Below, one piece after another: positions 35,207 to 47,280 of a stretch of DNA of 64,000 bases. The DNA is from Takakia lepidozioides (Eukaryota > Streptophyta > Takakiopsida > Takakiales > Takakiaceae), in assembly GCA_030704615.1 (NCBI GenBank), contig CM060732.1, positions 11,284,001 through 11,348,000 of the forward strand, read 5' to 3'. The notes beneath the pieces are model-generated. The model had not been told where the DNA came from. It saw only the letters and a list, made by a program, of their open reading frames with translations, and did no database searches. Each line of letters begins with the position of its first letter. Position 1 is the first letter of the stretch. The translations under genes and the position numbers were made by a program.

Positions 35207-35523
35207 CTGATGAAACAAGTCCAGGCTTGCCTAAGGGGCCATCCAACAGCTCTTCCAATCATCTCTATCCTACTTAGGTTCACCTCATCTGAACTCCCCC
35301 ATCAGGACGGGAACCCACAGTTCATCTTGTCAATTCAGTAAACACCTGCAACGAACAACAACACCAAGCATATGAAAGTTGCTCGTAAAAGCAAAGAGAT
35401 GTACTTCCAAATACACCCCTTCAAAGTTCGCACATTACAGCCACCCGAAGTCGAATTTCATCCAGCAGAATGGAAAGATAGAGGAAAGAGGAGAGGGTGA
35501 AAGGGACAGGAGGACGACTAGTT

Positions 35524-37002
35524 TCAAAGGTCACTTGAACAGACTACTTTTGTGAGAGAGGAAAGAGGAAAGCATCTGATCTCCACTGTAACTCTTTGTG
35601 TCGTCATGTAAATGCCAAGACAGCCGTCATACACCACCACTATCTCTTTGGGCTGAGAGTTCACGTTGACTAAGAGATGAAACCCTACCCTCAGTTGGGC
35701 TTTCGGAGCATTTAGAGACTTGGCCATGAAACTGTGTAATCCAGGCGATGGGACTTCCCACCGACATTCGCTGTGATGTTTCACTCGAATCCACTTAATC
35801 CTGGATATCCCTGACCCAGATCCAGTTTAGTCAGTCCACTAACTTCGATCCATCTGTCTTGATTAGTGTGCCATTGTTAAGAACTAAGAACATCCCCGAT
35901 AGATCCGCCATCTAGGGATGGATTCAAAGTCACGAGCAGACACACCGTCAACATTAAACTGCATATCGAGCAGATTTACTGTATGCTACGCTCAAAGTTC
36001 CGTGACGGTTGGGACAAATACTAGTGGGAGAAATGAACAATCCGTTCGGAACGCTATACTCACACCCTCGTAACTCCCAGCAATAGGTCCATGCTTGCAT
36101 CCTTTGTCACGTTCTCTTCAAGTTCTGGTCCCACTCCCTCACGTGAAGTCTTACGTACAAATTCGGGATAGAAGAGGCCATAAAAGGCAGATTTCCACCT
36201 CCAAACTGAAGCAAAAGGGAAACCGAAACTAGAGAGATACAAATACTAGCGGAGATGAGAGAGACCCCCAAAAATCACAGCATTCACCAGAGTATGGTAC
36301 CTGTATGTGGGCCATTGCACACCAGATTGCCACCAAAGTGCCGAGGAGCACCAGAGACAAAGGAAAGAGAGATTTATGTGGCTCCCTGTCCCCAAACGAA
36401 CACTCCTTCGCCTTTCCAAGATCGTGATCCCGTAAACGATGGAGAGAGAAAGAGGGAGGGATGATGACGAAGGCAGCGGACCATCCACGGAGAAGAGTAG
36501 AAAAGAATAGAGATGCAAAGGAAACTTCTCCCAAATCAGAATGTACTGCAACAGATCTCCGGAGAGATCAGTGAGGCAGAGTTAGGAGCATAAAGACACT
36601 CAGAAACGTAACAGAGAAAAAAACATGGTTGAATCCCCATTGAACATGAATTTGCGGATCAAGAATGTGACAATCCTCACCAATCAGAGACTGGCACCAT
36701 ATGTCATACGGAATATCCTTCAAGATACTTCTCGACAGATGCCTTTGATTTGCAAACTTAGCCGAATCATGCTCACTTCCGTTTCCAATAAACTTCGCCT
36801 TTTCAACATGCAAGAGGCAAGTGCGCAAGTGCTCATACTTGATCTGCCGCAAGGAATTAGCTCTGATGTCCATATTCTTGCAGGTACTAGTGAGGATGAG
36901 TGATTTGGAGGAAGTTGTCCTGAAGGCGGGAGACGAGATGTCCCACTCATCCGGATCCGTAGGAAGTGGCAAAGGAACCTGGCTCTGCGTGATGTCTATC
37001 AT
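35524..37002 (-). CDS. Unrecognised membrane protein, possibly LEA_2/NHL-like (4 exons)
   Basis: A phase-consistent model of 295 codons: exons 37002-36681, 36545-36301, 36205-36155 and 35793-35524. The first 107 residues are hydrophilic (MIDITQSQVPLPLPTDPDEW start). The second exon holds two hydrophobic stretches, the stronger being FPLSLVLLGTLVAIWCAMA, a likely membrane span. The third encodes FGGGNLPFMASSIPNLY. The last is beta-rich (LRVGFHLLVNVNSQ and IVVVYDGCLGIYM), a pattern loosely like the LEA_2 domain of NDR1/HIN1-like proteins. I do not recognise the family. The exon 4 acceptor (35794) has a weak pyrimidine tract, so that junction is the least certain. It lies about 320 bp upstream of the J-domain gene in the same direction. 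Confidence 0.42.
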
Positions 37003-38412
37003 GGTTCAAACAATCACACACTATCAGCAAGCTGCAGCCATTTACACGCTCATGCCTTCCGAGTGCAGGTTAGCCATCTCAATAAATGGCCGGGTCCTGC
37101 TTGAGAGCACTCTTTGAATTGCTACTGTGGTTTATATGATACTCAAAGAACTGAGCGTATGTGGCAACATCGGGTTGCATTTTGGGACACAAAAGCAACG
37201 AAGGTCTACTTCTGATGAGTGTGTGAATTCAGTTATGGACTGTCAGTTAAAGTACTTTGTATGGCCCTGTATGGTTCTTTTTCCCCTCCTAATCCTGTCT
37301 TTCCCTATGTTGTGGAATGTGAAACTGCTGGGCACCTGTAAAGTTGGGTGTAATGAAATGTGCATCTTGACATCCATATTACTGGGCTCAAAACTGCAGG
37401 CAGGAAATGGGGCAGGGCCAAGTTGTTTCACAGTTGGGCTGCAGCTCCATGTGCTCCAACAGCTTTAAATGTCGTCGTCTTTGACTCTTAGATGGGAGGT
37501 TTGTCGTGCTGCCACTCCTGCGACAGCTTATTTAGTACACCACTCAGTTCTAAATATGTCTGAAAACTTGCAGTTGGTTTGTGACATGTTCCGTCATTGC
37601 TGGAAGTCTGGATCCTCAGGCAGATTCCAGACACTGGCTCACCTGTGTTATAGAGATACACTCTTGAAATGGCGAAATTGGGGTCCAACAAGGAGACCTT
37701 GCCTTTGAACCTTGGAAAGGAACAACATCGCTATCAACAATGGAAAGAAGTCGAGCAACAGAAAGAATGTCAAGCAAGATGTTGCAGGAAGACTCTCACG
37801 CAGCCAGGCAACAGGTTGGGGCCAGATGTATGCCCTCGAGTATGTCACTTGACTGCGTTGATAAAAATGTGGCATTTCTGGATGTCACCCACTGGCTTCC
37901 GCCTCCGGATCGCCCCAATCTCCCATTTTTAACTCCATCACCCCCACCAGTGTTCGTTCTCGATGGTTGGCTCCAACATTTGACAATGCAATGTTCATGT
38001 TTTGCGGCCCCTCAATTTGTGTGCTCTGAATTCTTACCGTGAAGTTGGACTTGAGAAATTGTAGTTGCAGAAACTGGGTCGCATCCATATTTATGAATTT
38101 CATGAACTAGTAGTTAGTGGTTCACATTAAGACCTGTGTGCCAACAAAACTGCTGTTAAAGGGAGCCAGAGAAAAGTGTTCACAAATGTCCATGTCCCTG
38201 TACATACATAACTAAATCTTATACATGTGACAAGCAAAGCTATGTCTAACAGCCCTGCATGTTTAAGCTGCTGCACTGTCGACCAATGAGAAAAGAGAGC
38301 ACAGGCTGACGAGTGCAGTGTGCACCCTCACTTTCTAAGTACACTATAGTTGTTTGACTTGAGTCAGAATAGAATGGGACAGAGGCTCCCCTGAGTCCCC
38401 TCATATCCCCTG
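37003..38412. other. Intergenic, no gene recognised
   Basis: Several short open frames on both strands, none resembling a protein I know. No repeat structure seen. This separates the membrane-protein start from the 3' end of the helicase copy. Confidence 0.4.
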
Positions 38413-41400
38413 TTAATCATAACAGACTCTGCAGACTCTCAAGAGGTTTGATTGTACCAAAAGCCCTAACTGGGTGGTTAGCCCTGCTACTGCACAGACT
38501 TGCCCTCCCCTTCCCTTTGGACATCTTGCGGGCGCCAGAATCTTCAACATCTTTGAGCTTGTAGTAGTGGGGCGCAATCTCCACCAACCACTCTGGCTTG
38601 ATCTCAATCACCTGTCGCATGAACTCCTTTTTGGTTAGAACAAGCTCATGATAAACCACCCACCTTGCAGGCATCACCTTACACAGACCTGAACTTGGGT
38701 GTATACTCACTCTTTGTGGATTCTTGATAGTGCAATATGATCCGTCCTTTTGCAGCTTTGCCTTGTGATGAAAGAAGCCAGAAGTAATGGCCTTCTTTAT
38801 GGCCTCAAGGTCATATTTCCAATCGTGCTCGCTTCATACTCCGCACTTGAAGGTAATTTTCATAACACCATTGTGTAGAGTAATTCGTTTCCATCCATGT
38901 GTTGTAGACATTGAGGAGGGCAAGATGGTCACCAACGTTCCCTGCATGGAAATTCATGTGTGCATTATCAGCGTGCACTTGCTTGTTCTTGGGGCGGTAG
39001 AAAATGGAGTTTCCCATAGAAAGCATGGCACATATGGTTACAATCTCCTCTGAGCATTGAAACTGATCTGAAGCGATCAACATCTTGGAGAGCATTGGGT
39101 CCAGTGGAAACTCCGCCATCCGCCTCCCTGTCTTTGTCAACTCCCCGCGGTCATTCAACGCACCGAGAGCATAGAGCTGCTCTAAAGCCCTGAGAAGTGT
39201 TTCAGCTGGAGGGGGATCCATGAAGTCAAAGTTGATCGGCTCAGTGATGCCCAAGCTCTTCAGTAATAAGACCACATTACCCAAATTCGTTCTTTGAACT
39301 TCAGGAATTGTGTTCTCGTCCATTTCATTTCTGAATGACCACGCAGTATACAGACGGTAACATCTTCCAGCAGAGGTGCGACCGACCCGACCAGCACGTT
39401 GTTGAGCGCAGACCGAGAGATAGAAGTAACGGTAAGCGACTCCATACCAGTGCGAGGATTGTAGCTTTTTTGTTTACATAAGCCGGGGTCTATGACATAG
39501 CGGATACCGTCGATTGTAAGAGAGGTTTCTGCAATGTTGGTAGCCAGAACAACCTTTCGAGTCCCCTCGGGAGTTTCTTCAAAGATCTTTGCCTGCATTT
39601 CGGGAGGAAGATTTGCATAGATAGGCAGTATTATCACTTCTGAAATTTTTGAACCAAGACTTCTAATCCTCTGTTTCAACATCTCTTCCATTGCTTCAAT
39701 CTCCTCTTGACCCGGAAGGAAAACCAGAACATCGCCTGCAGGTTCTTCGATGTGGATCTGTAGGCTTGTCATTATTGCCCCTCCTATATTGCCTTCCGCC
39801 TCTGGTTCTTTTGCATAGAAGACTTCTACTGGAAACCGTCTACCTGGTATACGAAAAATGGGTGCATCGTCAAAATAGGCACAGAACTTCTTTGCATCCA
39901 GAGTAGCACTTGAGATCAGCAACTTGATATCCAGCCGAAACCGTGTAATATCCTTTAGAATACCAAACAAGATATCTGTCGACAGGGTCCGCTCATGTGC
40001 CTCGTCAATTATCAGGACACTGTAGCTAGCTAGATCGGGTTCACTCAGAAGTTCCCGCAGAAGCATGCCATCTGTCATGTACTTGATAACTGTAGCTTCA
40101 GAAGTGCAGTCCTCAAAACGGATGGAGTACCCAACCTCACGGCCTAGTTTGACCGCCATCTCTTCAGCGACACGAGCCGAGACACTCATGGCAGCCACCC
40201 TTCGAGGTTGTGTGCAACCTATCTTTCCAAGCTTACTGTACCCTGCTTCGTGAAGGTATTGGGGAATTTGAGTAGTCTTTCCACGGCCTGTTTCTCCTTC
40301 GATCACAAGAACTTGGTGATGTTTAATTGCATCGAGGAGTTGATCCTTGTACATATATATGGGTGTTGTCTTTCGATTCTCTAGCAGCTTCTTGTGTGCG
40401 GTCTTTGCAGCTGTTGATCTGACTTCTTTATTTATTTCTACAGATTCTTCTTGAGCAACCTCATGTCCAGCTTCCATGGTAGAAGCCTGGATGAAATGAA
40501 CCTGGTTGTCAATCACAAACTCATAATCATGATCTCCGTTTGTCTTGCTATTACGAGCTCCAAACTTGAGTGTGGCCTTACCTCTTTGTTGTTCCTCCCA
40601 AGCTTCCTGTTCAGCAAATCTGTTGATATTTCCATCCCTGTCAACATTCCTCACAAAATCCAAAGCACAATCAAATTTTTTGCTCGCACTATCATATTCC
40701 ACAGGCATTCGATACTCCTCGATATCATTCACATCCTTTCCACGGTGTTTTGCAAGCTCATAAACTTTCTTCTTGTACGAATATTCTACCTGCTCTTTGG
40801 TTGTCAGTTTTTGATCTCCAAATAAAAACTCTTCATCAACCAACTCGTCCTTGAGCATTTGCAACTTCTTTGCCTCTCTCACTTTCAAGTACTCTTGTCT
40901 CGACTCTTCCCTTAGCATAGGCAGAAGTTCGTTTCGTCCGTGGGCTTCCCCTCTTCGTCTCGCTTCCTCTACTTGGCTTTTCGACAACCCAAAACACTCT
41001 ACCTTTCTTATAGTAGTAATAGCCTTCTCACACAAACGCTTTTCTAGCTCTTTTTTCTCACATTGATCCTCCTCTCGTGCCCTTTCCCTTTCCGCCTCTA
41101 CAGCATCCTTTGACTCCAATTTCACCTGCCTGCTCCGACCCCTTTTCATGGGCCGCGCAATTTCCCTTTCCTCGTCTACATCCTCCTCAAATTTTCTTTT
41201 CAAGTGCTTCCGGCGATCGTCCTTCTCACGTACATCTACCACAACTCGCCCAACCTCTGCATCATCTGCATCCACCAAATCAGACTGTTGTCGATACGCA
41301 CTCGGACCAACAACTTTGCGGAGCATGTGTGTGTGCAGATTGTGGGCAAACGTCTGAGTATCTTTTGAAACAGGGAACTCGTAGTTATGTAAGCGCTCGA

Positions 41401-41527
41401 TTAGATCTTTCACAGCTTGGGTCTTTTCAGCGAGTCTCATCACAAATCGAATCATGGTGGGTGCGTTGTAGCCCAACAGTGTGAGCAGCCAGTCTCCCAC
41501 CCAGGTGCGCGTCTCTTTGTCCTCCAT
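38413..41527 (-). pseudogene. Intronless PRP2-type DEAH RNA helicase copy with frame lesions
   Basis: The minus strand encodes a nearly full-length PRP2/DHX16-type spliceosomal helicase (start MEDKETRTWVGDWLL). It has motif I GETGRGKTTQIPQ (an Arg in place of the usual Ser), DEAH in LIIDEAHERTLSTD, SAT in LISSATLDAKKF and VVLATNIAETSLTI. At about 39405-39412 the frame slips by one base, just before motif VI, which continues in the next frame as [20 protein letters not shown]. At about 38812-38826 roughly 20 residues between SMKRAR and DLEAIKKAI are missing and the frame slips again. The C-terminus (VSIHPSSGLCKVMPARWVVY) ends at 38417. There are no introns over 3.1 kb, while undamaged neighbours are intron-rich. 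The best reading is a retrocopy decayed into a pseudogene. No poly-A tract remains. Base-calling indels could explain the first slip but not the deletion. Confidence 0.8.
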
Positions 41528-43112
41528 GCCTCTCTATTTCTTCTCTGTGTCTTGATGGGCACTGCCCACACTTGTGTGAATGTGACTAAGTTGGTGGCAT
41601 TTATACTTGACATGAAGAAGGCTAAAAGTGATCAAACTTTTACTTTTACTTTTTTTCTCTTACTTTTTTTTTGCCTTATTATCTATACTTCTGCCTGCTA
41701 TTCCTCAGAAAAGAAAAGTGTCAGTTTGGAGGATTTGAACCCTAAGCGCCTACAGTTTTTTTCAGAAAAAAATTGCAAAATGTGATCCACCTCTACAAAA
41801 GTTGACAATTTCATGTAGTTAACTACATCCCCTACCTTGACCTAAACTCTCATGACATTTGGCCTGAGGAATTGGAATCTTATATTTTGCAAGCATGAAA
41901 AGTTTCTGCAACCTCTCCAGAGTAGGAAAGAATTACACCAACCTTATCAAATCTCCTAGGTGGCTGAACCAATTGAGTTCAGATTCCACAGGGACATGCC
42001 TTGGCCACCTTCTCCTAATTTTTCAGAGTTTGTGGTGTGGACAAGATTTGGTTATACCTCCTTTGTACTGATGCAGAGGGGGTCCCACATACTGTATTTT
42101 CTATATTTTGCCACCATTTCGGTTTTGAGAATAACCTGGTTGTGGAAAACTGAACTGTCCCAATGTTGTGAATGAAGTTGGGAAGGTCCTCCTACATTGA
42201 ATCCATCATTCAACACCCCCCCTGGGATGTGGGTTTCCCTTGCCAGACCTCCAATTCTGCATTGTCCCCTTGTTGCTCAGGGCTATCCCATGGGCAGTTG
42301 GGGTCAGCCCCAACAGGCAGCCCAGCCCCTGAACGCCTCATTCGATAATTTTATAGGGTCTCTGCAACATGGCTGCTGTGTTGACAAGTTTGGGCAGTTT
42401 CATCACTCTGTCGTGTGGGCTTGGAATACCTGGTTATGTAATACCTGGTTATGTGCTTGGAATACCTGGTTATGTTTTGATCGTCCTCATTCCCAAGGAG
42501 CATGATGGCAGTGCTATCCGCTCTGCTGGGTTAAGGAAGCAATCCTTAGTGTGGTTACCTCTAGAAGTAAATATTTGAAGGGTATAAACCATCTATGACA
42601 ATCCACCCAACTCAACCCTGGGTAAATTTGCACCTACTGATGTTTGGACCATTCAGTAATCTCTCATGACGTCACTACCTATTTTCCTCCCACTTTTCCT
42701 CCCACGCACCTTTTCGATCCTCACTGTACATGTGGAGTCGAATTCATCCTAGTTGAATGTTTGCATTTTCACACCTGAAGGCCAGAAAGCTTTACAGCGC
42801 AGGCATAGGGATGATACAAGTCTTCCAAACAGGCAGTCCTTCACAATGGGAGACGCATGGGAAGAACCCGAGCTGTCCAAGAACTAACCATTGCTACTGT
42901 TTGGACCATTATAAAAGTTCTATAAAGATTAGAAGCACTGTGAAGTTGCTAAGCACTGAGATCAATTATCAGCCTTCCATAGAATCCACCTGGGCTACGT
43001 GTTGTCCCTTGCACCTGCCCAGCTATTTGGCACCATTTTCAGTATCTACTTGCTATTCTGATCTGAGTACATAGAGCACAGTTCAGACCACAGTCGACTT
43101 GTTATGAGACGA
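41528..43112. other. Intergenic, short repeat only
   Basis: T- and A-rich tracts at about 41640-41780. A small repeat at 42421-42474 repeats AATACCTGGTTATG three times. No gene recognised. Confidence 0.45.
42421..42474 (+). repeat. Short tandem repeat, three units
   Basis: TTGGAATACCTGGTTATG occurs twice in full and once shortened between them. Total length 54 bp. Confidence 0.9.
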
Positions 43113-46100
43113 CTAACTAGAGGTACCAAATTGGGAGAGCATCACAGCTCCACCAACAACTACTACAGATGAACCTATCAGCAGTGTCTTTGCTTGCTGC
43201 CCACTCACTTCCTCATAATAGAAGACTGCCCACATGGCACTCACTAGAAGCTGGCATTGCACCAGTGGCCACCCGAGCGACATTCCCATGTACAATGTTG
43301 CATAGATGCTGCAAGAATCCACCATCCAAATTCACGACCCAAGCCCTTCTGGCAAATATGCCAACCAAGAGAGAGAGAGAGCTTGCTGTGGGCCCCTGGC
43401 CATAGGCCACTTGCCCAAGCGGAATGGGCAAGGGACCAGGGTGCAGGAAAAGAGCAGAATAAGGCCACCAAACATCAAAAGGTCCCTACAGTGATGGGAC
43501 TTACCATGAGATTTATTCTGGCCTCCAAATTTTCACTTGTGAGCAAGGAGAGAAAGAAAGGGACAAATCTATAACATCCATGGCCCTGGGCCTATAGGAC
43601 AAAGTAAGAGCAGGAGAGGTGTACTAATGACATTACGGCATAGTAGCTAACTGTCAAAACCACATTAGGATGATCAACATAAATACCCAACTGGGTGGAC
43701 AGCAGGGAGCTCAGCACTTCTCCTACTCAGAGAATGAGGCGTGTAAGAAAATGTAGAGGAGCCAGCAAGATGAATGAAGAGAATACCTGCAGTAATTGCC
43801 AATACTCCATAAGACACCAGTCAGCAATGCTGGCCCTGCTGCCACCCGAAACTGGAAGCATGGACAAGGCCAACCTGAGCAAACAAGAACCAGGGAGTAG
43901 GTTGCAAGCAGTAGAGTGGTAATAACCATGGCTCCCACACCAAAAGAGACCAAGTATTCGACCCCCACCACATCCTGCAATTTCACACCAGCTTTTCTTT
44001 TCATTGACCAGCTTTTGAAAGTGGTTATCACAGGCATTCGTCAAGTCTTGGCATAAGGGCATTGTCATTGGGGCCATTGCCCTTTGTCATGAAACTATTT
44101 GTTTGGTAATTCAGAGATATGAAAGTTATCACCCACATGATGATGAAAACAAGATGCCTGTTTGGGTTCAATAATTTTTTTACTACATTCACAACACTCT
44201 GCGAATTTCTGGTTGTCAGCCACACCAGAACTTAAATCCATCCCAGATATGTGCATGACATCTACATCATACAGCAAAATAGGGCTATCCACTGCTCCAT
44301 TCAAGCAGTATCAGTTTGATGTTGCAAACCTTACAGACAAACTCAGCATGTGTCTCAAGTACAACCCGAGCTTGAAGTTTGGTAACTGGTCTGTTATGGA
44401 CCTGTATTCCATCATCCATCCTGCTATTGCGGTCCAGGTTTTATAATAAGACATGTAGTCCATGTAATCTGTTAGCATCAATAGAGAAGATTGCTGGTGT
44501 GTCTTACCTGGTTTGCATACTTCAGAGGGATCATGACGCTGCCATTTGCTACACCGACAAACACAGCACACACTACACCTTGGATGAACCTGTCCTCTTT
44601 GTTGTACTTCAGCTTCCCACAATCATCCCTTATGCTCAGCACAGAACCCGCACTCTCATTGTCGTCATCACTGATCAAACTTGCTGTGAGATTTCCATCC
44701 AATGCCTCGTCTCCCTGCACTGTTTCTTACTTCATAACTCAATCTAAAAATATGACTTTGCCTGAAACTGGCCCCAGTTGTGGACATCTACATGTAGATA
44801 CAAACACGGCATGAATACAACTTGAGGCATTCAAAATATATATCAACTTGTTTGATGTCAACACCTAGTAACATCAATTGCAATTTATGACCCTGTGAAA
44901 ACTAGGCACCTCTGCAACTTAACTCTTTGTGATTCATTCAATAAGAAAGATAATACCTGTTTTGAGCAGTTCCCTGCCCTTGAGCTATTCAATAATGTTC
45001 TTGGCAGACAATATAGGAGTTTCCCTGTGGAACTCCCAACAAAGCAGTACAAATTGGGCCTTCAAGTCAAACCTCTTTTTTGTAGTCTCACTTGGATTGA
45101 AGCCATGCATTGCATGGTGGGGTTCTGACATGGGTGCATAAGGAACTCAGGCTATATAAGCTCCCCACCGCAGATTCAATAGACAATCTGATGCAAGCAC
45201 TCCTTTTTTGACTCATTAATCAGAAACAAACCCTGATATACCCTGTCTGAAGCACTTCTTGAGAAAAGACAGCTCAATATCCACCTGCTGTTCTTGCAGA
45301 TTGTGTCCAGCACTTCGAAAGGTGAGTTAGGAGATTATTTCCTGAAGCTGCCGACCCGACACCAATCATTCCAATTGCCATGATAGCAAGAGCCACGAGC
45401 GCAAGTGTGTGATTTCTTATGGGCTCGTCGAAGAAGTACGCTCCCCAGATATATGATACAAATACTGGCCCACAGAAAAGTCACAGGCCTCCGTTAGTTT
45501 GTTAAGAACTGCTGAAATGCAACGCTCAAAATTTGTAGCAGGTCTCATACTTGTGCGAAAAAAACATTTTGAAAGCAACCCCAGTATGCTGGATGTAAAT
45601 TATAGATAGTGCCACCTATACCATCACCTACTTCCCTAAGAATGTATTTTTGACACTTCCCTTGCTGTAGACCCTGTCGCCAGTTTGGACAACACAAACA
45701 GGTGGGGAGAGGGAAGAGTGGCCTAGAACAGACAGAGACACACACAAACATGGACACTAAGAGATAGAAAGAATCCAACCATACTGCTAAGGCCACTCCA
45801 TAAAGACTGGGCAGTGCCAATGCCAGCCAATCGTACGGCAGTAATGGCACCGATACCCGTCATCACCCACAGGCCAGCCCCTGCGAATCCCCACCATGTG
45901 AATCTCAGTGGCTGCTGCCCCAAAAAAACCCAACATGACCACCATACATTAGAAATCACTCAAACTTTCCTGTCTCATTTGCCTCTCACAACTAAGATCA
46001 GACAACTTCTGCGAATCACTTTCACCCTAAAACACCACACCTTCAAACCACATATCTACTTCTATATTATGACAGATGAAATTGAGGAACAGAGAGTCTG

Positions 46101-47280
46101 AATCCATACCACATAAAGCAAGACAAGCCAGGAAGTAGCAAAGCAAGCAAACGACTTGTATGTCTGGAATACCACAGGATCAACATGCGCTGCCATGACT
46201 GATGGCATTCTTATAGGCACCGCTGCAATGCACCAGGAGCTATGGAATAAGCGTATGACTAAGGCTACATCTTCTCAAGTACACTTCCTTTGAGGTAATA
46301 TCTACACCCCAGCAATCAGTTTGCTTTCTGCAATGGTTCAGCCAGATAAATAATTCCACACAATCAAGCAACTGCTGGATGAAGGAGTCGAAACTTTTAT
46401 TCAAAAGTTTAAGGTTAGCTGAGGAGCTCCTACATTCAACAACTCATCACATTGGTGAGACCATACATATGCAACCTCCAGGGCAGGGAAAAGAAACACC
46501 AGAACATGTTTTTCCTCCAAAAGATGGAGTCACATACTGTAACAGGACATTGGTCAGGTAGGCCTGTCCATTGTATCCGCAAAAGAATTTGTCCAGCAAG
46601 GATTTTATTGACTAGGTAGCTTAGTTCCGACACCACATTTGTTAATCACACTTTTTCCCCTCCGAATGCAAACTCGGTTGCTGGAAGTTAACCTTATTTT
46701 TATGCTCACAATATCTCATCTCCACTGGGACTGCATTGCTATGGCGATCACAAATCAAACCTTTGGGCCTTATCTGCAGGATGTAATTTGGAAGCCCCAT
46801 TCGGGCTATGCCCGAAGTTGTACCTCTCTCGATCAGTACAAGTGATTTCTTTGCTTTCCCTCAAATGTGGAGAGGAGGAAGGCCAACGAATGCATAGCCC
46901 ATGGCGGCAATAATCAATGTCTGGAAGTCATCCTAGCAGCTCTGATGTGGTTCTCGGAGGATCACCACCCGCCTGGGATCAGACCTTCTAAGTTCAAAAG
47001 GCACAAGCATGGCAAGCAGTTCTTGTACACCAAAACTCAGACCGACATGGGACTGACTTCCACACTCGTGGGGTACCGTCCTCAGAATCCCCGGTCTAGC
47101 GTCACACCACAGAAGCAAACAAGATGCAAGCTTCATCACATGCCCCAATGACGATTACAATTGAGCAGTTTCTACATTGAAGCGGAAAGTCTGCCGGTAA
47201 ACCACAGGAGACGTACCATAAGAGCCAAAAAACAGCATGGAGGCTACTGATGCGAGCGCGCCTGCCATTCCTTCATTCAT
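43113..47280 (-). CDS. TMEM144-like multi-span transporter (DMT superfamily, about 7 exons)
   Basis: Exons are 47280-47217, 46222-46110, 45914-45785, 45464 to about 45285, about 44719-44508, 43974-43787 and 43308-43113, about 360 codons. Only the exon 4/5 junction is uncertain: the coordinates given keep frame, but alternatives exist. Recognised blocks are SMLFFGSYAVPIRMPSV, then VDPVVFQTYKSFACF and LWVMTGIGAITAVRLAGIG, then GVANGSVMIPLKYANQ and FRVAAGPALLTGVLWSIGN. About ten hydrophobic spans occur, with a hydrophilic loop in the middle. TMEM144 proteins belong to the drug/metabolite transporter superfamily and are thought to move sugars. The substrate in plants is unknown. The start at 47280 (MNEGMAGALASVASM) is the first in-frame ATG of the exon. 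Confidence 0.85.
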
